Notes under the pieces: generated by a model
Seen by the model: only the letters and a program-made list of their open reading frames with translations
The model's database searches: none
What the model was told of the DNA's origin: nothing
Shown: in pieces, positions 58,221-64,000 of the stretch
Position numbering within the stretch: the first letter of the stretch is position 1
How the letters are laid out: each line of letters begins with the position of its first letter
Program-made: the position numbers and the translations under genes
NCBI RefSeq assembly: GCF_025961225.1
Contig: NZ_JAOQNG010000009.1
Span: forward strand, 91,001-155,000
Direction: 5' to 3'
Length of the DNA: 64,000 bases
Origin: Azospirillum canadense
GTDB taxonomy: Bacteria; Pseudomonadota; Alphaproteobacteria; Azospirillales; Azospirillaceae

Positions 58221-59057
58221 CTAATGGGCCATGAACACGGGAACTTGGGCCATCTCCAAAATCACGCGGGTAGCGCCGCCGAAGATCATCTGGCGCAACC
58301 GGCTCCGCGTGTAAGCGCCCTTGATGATGAAGTCCCCACCCAGCGCGCGGGTTTCCTCCAGAATGGTCTCCCCAGTTCCATGGTGCTGCGGCACGTGACG
58401 CGCCTGCGCGACGATCCCCGTCCGGTCCAAAGAACGGACCACATCGTCGCCGTCCGGGCCATCGACCATGCCGCCCTCCACCGACAGCACGACGACCCGC
58501 CGGGCACGCTCCAGAATGGGACGGGCGACGGCTAGTGTGCGTGCCGTCTCGGTGCTGCCGTTCCAGGCAATCACAACGCTCTCGCCCAGCCGCTTCGGCG
58601 GCAGCGGCGGCGCCAGCAGCAACGGCCGACCACTCTCAAACAGCACGGCCTCGATGGTCGTTATGCGGGGTGCTGCCATGCCGCGTGCGGGTTGCCCCAG
58701 GACGGTGAGGTCGAACAGGCGGGCGTGGCGGGCCACGAAGGCCTCACCGGGCGGCGTCTCGGCGCGGAAGTGAGCCATCGGCCCTGAGGCACCGGAGCGG
58801 CCGTCGACGGGAATGTTCCGCTCGCCCATGACCGTGTTGAACAGCGCGTGGGCTCTTTGCACCCGGTCCCACTCATCACGGCGAAGGTCCTCGATGAGCA
58901 CTGGAACGCCGCTGTCCAGCGGTATGGTTCCCGCAAACTCGCGTCGGACATACAGCCCTTCCAGGTAGCTGCTCCATTCCTGGGCCGCCACCGCCGCCGT
59001 CTGCAGCACCGAGGCCAGCATGTCGCTTTCCTCAAGTGGCACGAGGATGCTTCGCAT
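58221..59057 (-). CDS. tandem universal stress protein (UspA, copy 2)
   Basis: A 278-residue two-domain Usp. The first domain starts MRSILVPLEESDMLA and the second has ESVVIAWNGSTETARTL, with a C-terminal GGATRVILEMAQVPVFMAH. It is only distantly like the Usp at 41804-42649. GGAGGACGGTGCC precedes the ATG at 59055-59057. It lies between the split nuclease and IS630 element 2, so its context is not informative. Confidence 0.88.
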   Translation of the reverse strand: MRSILVPLEESDMLASVLQTAAVAAQEWSSYLEGLYVRREFAGTIPLDSGVPVLIEDLRRDEWDRVQRAHALFNTVMGERNIPVDGRSGASGPMAHFRAETPPGEAFVARHARLFDLTVLGQPARGMAAPRITTIEAVLFESGRPLLLAPPLPPKRLGESVVIAWNGSTETARTLAVARPILERARRVVVLSVEGGMVDGPDGDDVVRSLDRTGIVAQARHVPQHHGTGETILEETRALGGDFIIKGAYTRSRLRQMIFGGATRVILEMAQVPVFMAH

Positions 59058-59215
59058 GGCACCGTCCTCCCGCGCTGCAACGGATGGAAATGACATGGAC
59101 CGCCGCACGCTCGCTGGCAACGAGCCGGGGGCTTGGTCGCGATGGAAAATCGCCCATCGGCACCGCTTGAGCATCCCGCTCCGGACGCCCCCCTGTGAAT
59201 CGGCGTGGGACTCTA

Positions 59216-60430
59216 GTCCTCGATCAAGGCTGAACTGATGGGTTGCCCGCCGGTTGAAGGGGAAACCCTGCCACTGGAGGGCGCGGATGAAGAAGTATCG
59301 TGTCACCTTGAGCGCCGAAGAGCGTCAGCATCTGGACGAGCTTCTGTCCCGCGGCAAAGCCGATGTGCGCAAGCTCAAGCACGCGCAGGTTCTTCTCCGC
59401 GTTGATGAGGGCGCTGAGGGGCCCGGCTGGACCGACGAACACGGTGCCGAAGCGGTGGGCGTCGGTACTGCCACGATCGAGCGCTTGCGCCGGCGCTTCG
59501 TCGAAGACGGCTTTGAGGCGGCGCTCAGCCATTACAAGGGCCCGGACCGCGTCCATCAGACCAAATTGGACGGCCTTCAGGAAGCGCACCTGATCACGCT
59601 GGCGTGCTCCCAACCGCCCGACGGACGCGGTCGGTGGACCCTGAAGCTGCTGGCCGACCGCTTGGTCGCACTCGGTCATATCGATGCGGTGTCGATCGAG
59701 ACCGTGCGCAAGACGCTGAAGAAAACCGCTTGCGGCCGCATTTGAGGACGATGTGGTGCATCCCGCCCAAGCAGTCGGCGGAGTTCGTGTGCGCCATGGA
59801 GGACGTCCTCGCCGTCTACAGCCGGCCCTACGATCCGCGCCGGCCGGTGGTCCGCATGGACGAGACCTTCAAGCAACTGATTGGAGAGACGCGCGAGCCG
59901 CTGCCGGCGCGGCCGGGTGCGGAGGAACGGGTCGATCATGTCTACGTCCGCAACGGCGTCGCCAGCCTGTTCCTGGCTTGCGAACCGCTGACCGGTTGGC
60001 GCCACGTCGGCGTGACGGACAGCCGCACGCGGCGGGACTGGGCCCAGTTCATGCGCGCTCTCCTCGACGGCCGCTACCGCGACGCCGACACCGTGGTGCT
60101 CGTCATGGATCAGCTCAACACCCACTCGCTCGCCAGTTTCTATGAAGCCTTCCCACCCGCCGAGGCCAAGCGCTTGGCGGAGCGAGTGGAGGTCCACCAC
60201 ACACCCAAACACGGGTCTTGGCTCAACATGGCCGTGATCGAGTTCAGCGTTCTCTCGCGGCAATGTCTTTCACGCCGCATCGCAAAGCCGGAAACCTTAC
60301 GCACCAGCATCGAGCACTGCGAACGTGACCGCAACGCCGTCGGTCCCAAGATCAATTGGCAGTTCACAACCGAAAATGCGCGGATCAAATTGCGCAGCCT
60401 TTATCCATCAGTTCAGCCTTGATGAAGGAC
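59216..60430. mobile_element. IS630-family element 2
   Basis: Both ends read inward TCAAGGCTGAACTGATGG (left 59225-59246, right complement about 60408-60425) and form imperfect inverted repeats of about 28 bp. TA flanks at 59214-59215 and 60431-60432 fit the family target. The 1215-bp element carries a transposase gene in two frames. Confidence 0.85.
59287..60422 (+). pseudogene. IS630-family transposase in two frames
   Basis: ATG 59287 opens 152 codons with a helix-turn-helix region and ends at 59745. The rest (from about 59730) continues in the -1 frame with the DDE core: Asp in RMDETFKQL, Asp in VMDQLNTHS and Glu in MAVIEFSVLS. The junction is at AAGAAAACC; a -1 slip after the AAA codon gives KKNRLRPHL, as family members read. 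It could be programmed frameshifting or loss of one A. Confidence 0.75.
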
Positions 60431-60541
60431 TAGCGGCGATCGGCACGGGAACGCGTTGACAATAATGGAAACAGTGGGATCCCGGCCGCGCGTTGTTTCA
60501 CAGCGGGATAGGCGCAAGCCCTTTATGACTTCGCATCACGG
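60431..60541. other. short spacer between IS630 and IS5, no gene
   Basis: About 110 bases of unassigned sequence linking the two elements. No feature seen. Confidence 0.3.
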
Positions 60542-61424
60542 CGGCGTGTTGCAGCGAGGCGAGCGGGGAAAGAGACGCCCCAGCCCCGTTGGTGATCAGG
60601 CGACGCGGACGGAGTTCGGGCGTCCGAGGTCGAGCATGCGGTTGAGGACCATGACACCAATGGCGACCTCGGTGGCCTGCGCCTGATCGGAATGGAAGCG
60701 CAGCGCCTCGCCGAGGATGCCCTTCCAGCGCGCCACTTGGCTCTCCACACCTGCCCTCTTGTTGTCGCCGCTGGCGCGCTGCCAGGCCATCCGGCCCTTC
60801 TCAGCGATGGTCAGGTTGCGGCGGTCCCGTTGGATGGGCGCCGTCTCGGCGGTGGCGCTGAGCACGGCATCGCGGCGCGGCGGCGCCACCACCGCAGCCT
60901 CGGGATGGCGCTCGTGGACGGACGCATAGACGCCACTCCGGTCATACGCGCCGTCCCCGGTCACCGAGGCCACCGGCCCGGCGATCTGATCGAGCAAGGG
61001 GGCGAGCGCGGCGCTGAGGGCAGCGTCACCGTCCGGGCCCGGCGGGCAATGGTGGAATGATCCGGCACCGGCAGATCCACGCCAAGCAGGTGGAGGATGG
61101 AGGTGAGCAGCCCCTCGGTCTGGCGCAGCGCCAGACGAAACACCGCGCGCAACATCAAGGCCGTCGTGATCGCCAGGTCCGAGTAGCTCGGCTGCCCGCC
61201 CGGCGTGGTGCGCGCCGCTGCCTTCCACCCATCGATCGCCTCCTCGGTGCCCCACACGGTCAGGCTGCCACGCTGACGCAGGGTAGCATCATACTCGGTC
61301 CAGTTGAGAACGCGCCGCTTCGGCCGAGGGATGTGGTGACGGCGCGCGGCATTGATTTTATGACGCATGGTCGCAGACCGGGGCGGGAACGGAGCCTCCG
61401 CCTACGACACCGGCCTCGTCCGTG
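60542..61424. mobile_element. IS5-family element (internally deleted)
   Basis: The left end CGGCGTGTTGCAGCGAGGCG is shared with the MITE-like element at 52166-52277 (65 identical bases in reverse). A related GTGCAACAT lies near 61414-61424 as a possible right end. It carries a broken transposase gene. The right border is approximate. Confidence 0.55.
60596..61368 (-). pseudogene. IS5-family transposase with internal deletion
   Basis: The N-terminal part (MRHKINAARRHHIP, later LTTAL-type and VDLPVPDHSTIARR) and the C-terminal part (SVTGDGAYDRSGVYA, IQRDRRNLTIAEKGRMAWQ, VMVLNRMLDLG) are in different frames. Family members have about 60-70 residues, including the first catalytic Asp, between RARTVTLP and the LLDQ block. 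These are missing here around 61000-61050. The gene is dead. Confidence 0.75.
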
Positions 61425-61563
61425 CAACATCTATGGACGCCCCGGCAACAACGCTCAGGGCTCCAGCACCGCGCCGACGGCGGGCGCTTCCGACGCCGAC
61501 CAGACCGGTCGCCCGCAGTCCGGCGCCGGGCAATCCGGCGGCAACCCGTAGACGGACCGCGGG

Positions 61564-62516
61564 TCAACTCTCGTCCGGGTCGGCGAGGAGCGAACGGACG
61601 AGCGCCAGGCGCCCCATGGCCTGTTCGGCATGCTTTTGCGCCTCCTCCAGGACGCGTTGGTCGGTGGCGCGATCGGCGATGTCGAGGTAGGTGTTGACCA
61701 CCTCCTCGGCGTCGCGCAGGGCCAGCCGCAACGCCCCGGCGACGGTCAGGCCACCGGGCCGCAGCAGACCGGCGGGGCGCGCGCCCTCCGCTGCCGCGCT
61801 GCCGGGCGGGGGCGCGTCCGGCGCGGGGCCGAGCGCGCCGAGGCGTCGCCGCGTCTCTGCCGCCGCATGGCGCAGCAGTCCCGCGCCCTCCAACTGGCCC
61901 GCGGTCTCGAGCACGCTCGCCGCCGCCTCTCCACCTCCGCCGCCACCCGCTCCAGCCCGAGGGCGCGAACGCGCAATTCCTCTGGTGATCCAGGCAGGCC
62001 CCGCGATGCCGCGGGACGGGCCGCGTGGTAGGCGCGGCGGCGCCAATCGCGCAGCAGGGCGACGTGGCTCAGTTCCTCCTGCGCAAGCGCCTTAGCCCGC
62101 CGCTGGATCTCCGCGCTGCCGGCTACGGCGTAGACGTAGGTGTAGAAGGTGAACGCGCGTTCCTCGTTGCGCACCGCGATGGCCAGCGCCTCGTACGGGC
62201 TCAGGGTGTGCGCGGCGGCGCCGTCCGCCTCGTTATCAAAGGTTTCCGGCAAACGCCAGGGGTAGTGCGCCGGCGCTGGTGGACGCAGCCCGTCCCGCAC
62301 CGCCCATCGGGCGATACCCTCCTCATGCTCGCGTTCCAAGGCCGCCAGGCGGCGGAACAGGTCCGCGAGCGCCGGTTCGTCACGCCGTTGCATCGCGATC
62401 ACCAGCTCCTCATAGCGGGCGGCGGCATCGTTCTCCATGCCGGTGGCCAAATCCATCAGCTCCTCGACCGTGCGCACCGGTCCGATGGGGAACTCGGGGT
62501 TGATCGGCATGCTCAT
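61564..62516 (-). pseudogene. ferritin-like/rubrerythrin-type gene, one frameshift
   Basis: The first frame (ATG 62516) encodes a ferritin-like four-helix region with Glu/His iron ligands: ATGMENDAAARYEELV, LEREHEEG, RNEERAFTFYTYV and AQEELSHVALLRDW. Near 61927 it shifts frame; the second frame continues SVLETAGQLEGAGLLRHAAAE to VRSLLADPDES. The join would be VAAEVE then EAAASVLE. AGGAGACGAGACTC supports the start. It could be a sequencing error; the intact protein would be about 315 residues. Confidence 0.7.
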
Positions 62517-62693
62517 GAGTCTCGTCTCCTGCCGTCGTCGAACAGCCGGCCGCCCTTCAAAATCTCACAGTCACGCTCCGGGTTCATTTGGCTAAACGGT
62601 ATAACCCTCAATCTTGCGCGAACTGAAACGGGCTCGCCTTGTTCTGAGGTCAACCCGCCCCCACTCCTCATCCACGGCCAACCGACGATCGTG

Positions 62694-63478
62694 ATGAAGC
62701 TCATGCGAACCCGTCTCGCCACCTTGTTCGTCCTGGCGGCGTTGGCGTGCGCGTGTGCATTGTTCGGCGGACCGCTGGCCTGGGCGCAGGACCGCAGCAA
62801 CCTCGCCCAGTTCCTCGGCCAAGTGGCGCTGCCCGACGTCTTTCCGGGCGCCGTTCGCCTTGGTCACGTTGAGGGCTCTCCTCCGGCCGCCGCCGCCTTC
62901 AACGCTCAAGACCGCCCCCTTGGCTACGTCTTCATGAACTCCGATGTGGTCAACGCCACCGGCTACTCGGGCAAGCCGATCCATGTGACGGTCGGCGTGG
63001 ACACCGCGGGCACGGTCATCGGGGCCAAGCTGATCAAGCACTCCGAGCCGATTGTGCTGATCGGCATCCCGGAGAAGCGGGTCACCGACTTCATCCACGG
63101 CTACAAAAGCCGAAGGCCGACATCGTCAGCGGCGCCACCGTCAGCGTGCTGGTGATCGGCGACACCATCGTGCGCGGCGTCGTCAAGCTGGCGCGTGCCC
63201 GCGGCCTTGGCCCTTACGCCACGGCGACCGGCGCGGCGGCCCCGGAGGCGCCGCGGCGCGGCATCGCGATTGACCAGCCGGGCACCCGGTCCTGGGAGGA
63301 GCTGCTCGGCGACGGCTCGGTGCGCCGCCTGCACGTGATCGTCGGCGACGCCAACGCGGCCTTCGAACGCGCCGGTGATCCGCGCGCCATCAACCGTCCG
63401 GAGCGCGGTGGCGCTGACGACACCTTCATCGACCTCTACACCGCGCAGGCGAGCGTGCCAGCGATCGGCCGCTCGTGA
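62694..63478 (+). pseudogene. nosR-like FMN-binding gene, frameshifted and truncated
   Basis: The 5' part encodes a signal sequence (to about 30) and the NosR/NirI-type FMN-binding domain: PDVFPGAVRLGHVEGSPPA, LGYVFMNSDVVNATGYSGKP and KLIKHSEPIVLIGIPE. The frame breaks near 63105 at AAAA: one more A gives KKPKADIVSGATVSVLV, carrying the FMN-attachment SGATVS. The second frame ends at 63478 (SVPAIGRS stop), where NosR should go on for hundreds of residues with membrane and ferredoxin parts. No nos genes follow. Confidence 0.7.
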
Positions 63479-63749
63479 CGCTGGTTCTTTGATTGCGGGC
63501 ACGGGAGGCAAGCCCTCAAAAGAGGGATCATTGGCAACGGCATTGATGAGGTGCTCTGCCGGCTCTGTGGTTCCTTCCGAGGTCGGGACGGGCCCGCCTC
63601 ACCATGATGTCTGAAAGCTCTGGTCTTCCAAGGTGCAAAGCGAGCTCACCCGAAGGGCGGCGCCAAGCAACGTCGCGAAATGACCAGGGCTTCGTTCCGG
63701 CAGGGACACCTCTGCGCCGCTGGGGCGGAACCGAGGAACGATCAGGTGC

Positions 63750-64000
63750 TCATGCGACGGCCTCCTTGTCCGACCAACGGAACTCGCCGCCGTCCACACA
63801 GAGCCGATGCATCAGCACCGCCAACTTCCTGGCCAGCGCGACCTTCGCCTTCTTGAGGCCCACGCGCTTGGCCAGACGTAGGCCCCAGGCGCGCAACGCA
63901 CACCACCGTGTACAGCGCATCAGCAGCGCATTGGCCGCTTCGAACAGGTCGGTCCGCAGCAGCCGGTCGCCGCATTTGGAAATGCGTCCTGTGCTGTCCA
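63750..64000 (-). CDS. IS110-family transposase, C-terminal part (partial)
   Basis: Open to the window's end; stop TGA at 63750-63752. The 83 codons read GRISKCGDRLLRTDLFEAAN, then CTRWCALRAWGLRLAKRVG and KVALARKLAVLMHRL, the transposase_20 C-terminal signature of IS110/IS116/IS902. The front is outside the window. The 270 bases between it and nosR hold no gene. Confidence 0.85.
   Translation of the reverse strand, partial: DSTGRISKCGDRLLRTDLFEAANALLMRCTRWCALRAWGLRLAKRVGLKKAKVALARKLAVLMHRLCVDGGEFRWSDKEAVA

Noticed and set aside
62694..63478. Functional nosR and a denitrification cluster
   Set aside because: The gene is frameshifted and stops after the FMN domain; no nosZ or nosD follows.

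Overview
This GC-rich, IS-laden window looks like accessory DNA (plasmid, chromid or genomic island) of an alphaproteobacterium, most likely Azospirillum or a close Rhodospirillales relative. This rests on recalled protein resemblance (small DUF4167-like and DUF6130-like proteins, IS6/IS21/IS630/IS5/IS701/IS110 elements, OhrR/Ohr, LuxR-type response regulator) and no search was run. No rRNA, tRNA, CRISPR array, replication origin or phage module was seen.

Layout. 0-9.5 kb: end of a receiver domain, several small secreted or membrane proteins, a Tat-exported FAH-family protein, an orphan NarL-type regulator, an XRE-like regulator, a PhaC-like alpha/beta hydrolase, a glycine-zipper/peptidoglycan-binding lipoprotein and a cytochrome P450. 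9.6-11.3 kb: a 30-bp inverted repeat, a TetR remnant and a dead IS6-type element.

11.3-36 kb is the functional core, a redox and electrophile defence island. An Ohr-led run carries two paralogous membrane proteins, a TVP38-type membrane protein, a mercuric-reductase-like flavoprotein and cytochrome P460. A small secreted protein, an RND adaptor, an RND pump and an MFS exporter follow a MarR repressor. A CcdA-thioredoxin fusion is followed by a small protein, a GST and an epoxide hydrolase. There are also a two-component system, OhrR, a cupin, a CopC-like protein, two DUF6130 proteins, a second Ohr and three SDR enzymes. Three cis signals tie it together: an ATCGSAYRCGAY operator before both ohr genes and ohrR, a TTGATATCAA operator before the MarR gene and RND run, and an 85-bp conserved block before DUF6130 and cupin whose first half recurs before ccdA.

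36-48 kb: an IS21 with a 44-bp palindrome over the istA start, an IS6 with a mutated catalytic Asp, and a stress cluster (Nudix, UspA, DUF190, fluoride riboswitch-crcB, a DUF190 stump, ArsR-rhodanese, sterol-desaturase family, cysteine desulfurase). The cluster contains a nonsense-mutated nucleoside phosphorylase and a collapsed VTT-rhodanese gene. 48-64 kb: transposon debris, a quinone oxidoreductase/LysR pair, an SLC13 permease cut by a MITE-like element, an RTX-like protein, a nuclease-like gene split by nested IS630 and IS701, a second UspA, a frameshifted ferritin-like gene, a broken nosR-like gene and the end of an IS110 transposase.

Decay is pervasive: nonsense codons, single-base indels (some in A runs, so sequencing error is possible), catalytic-residue losses and IS truncations. 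The core island in contrast is almost entirely intact.
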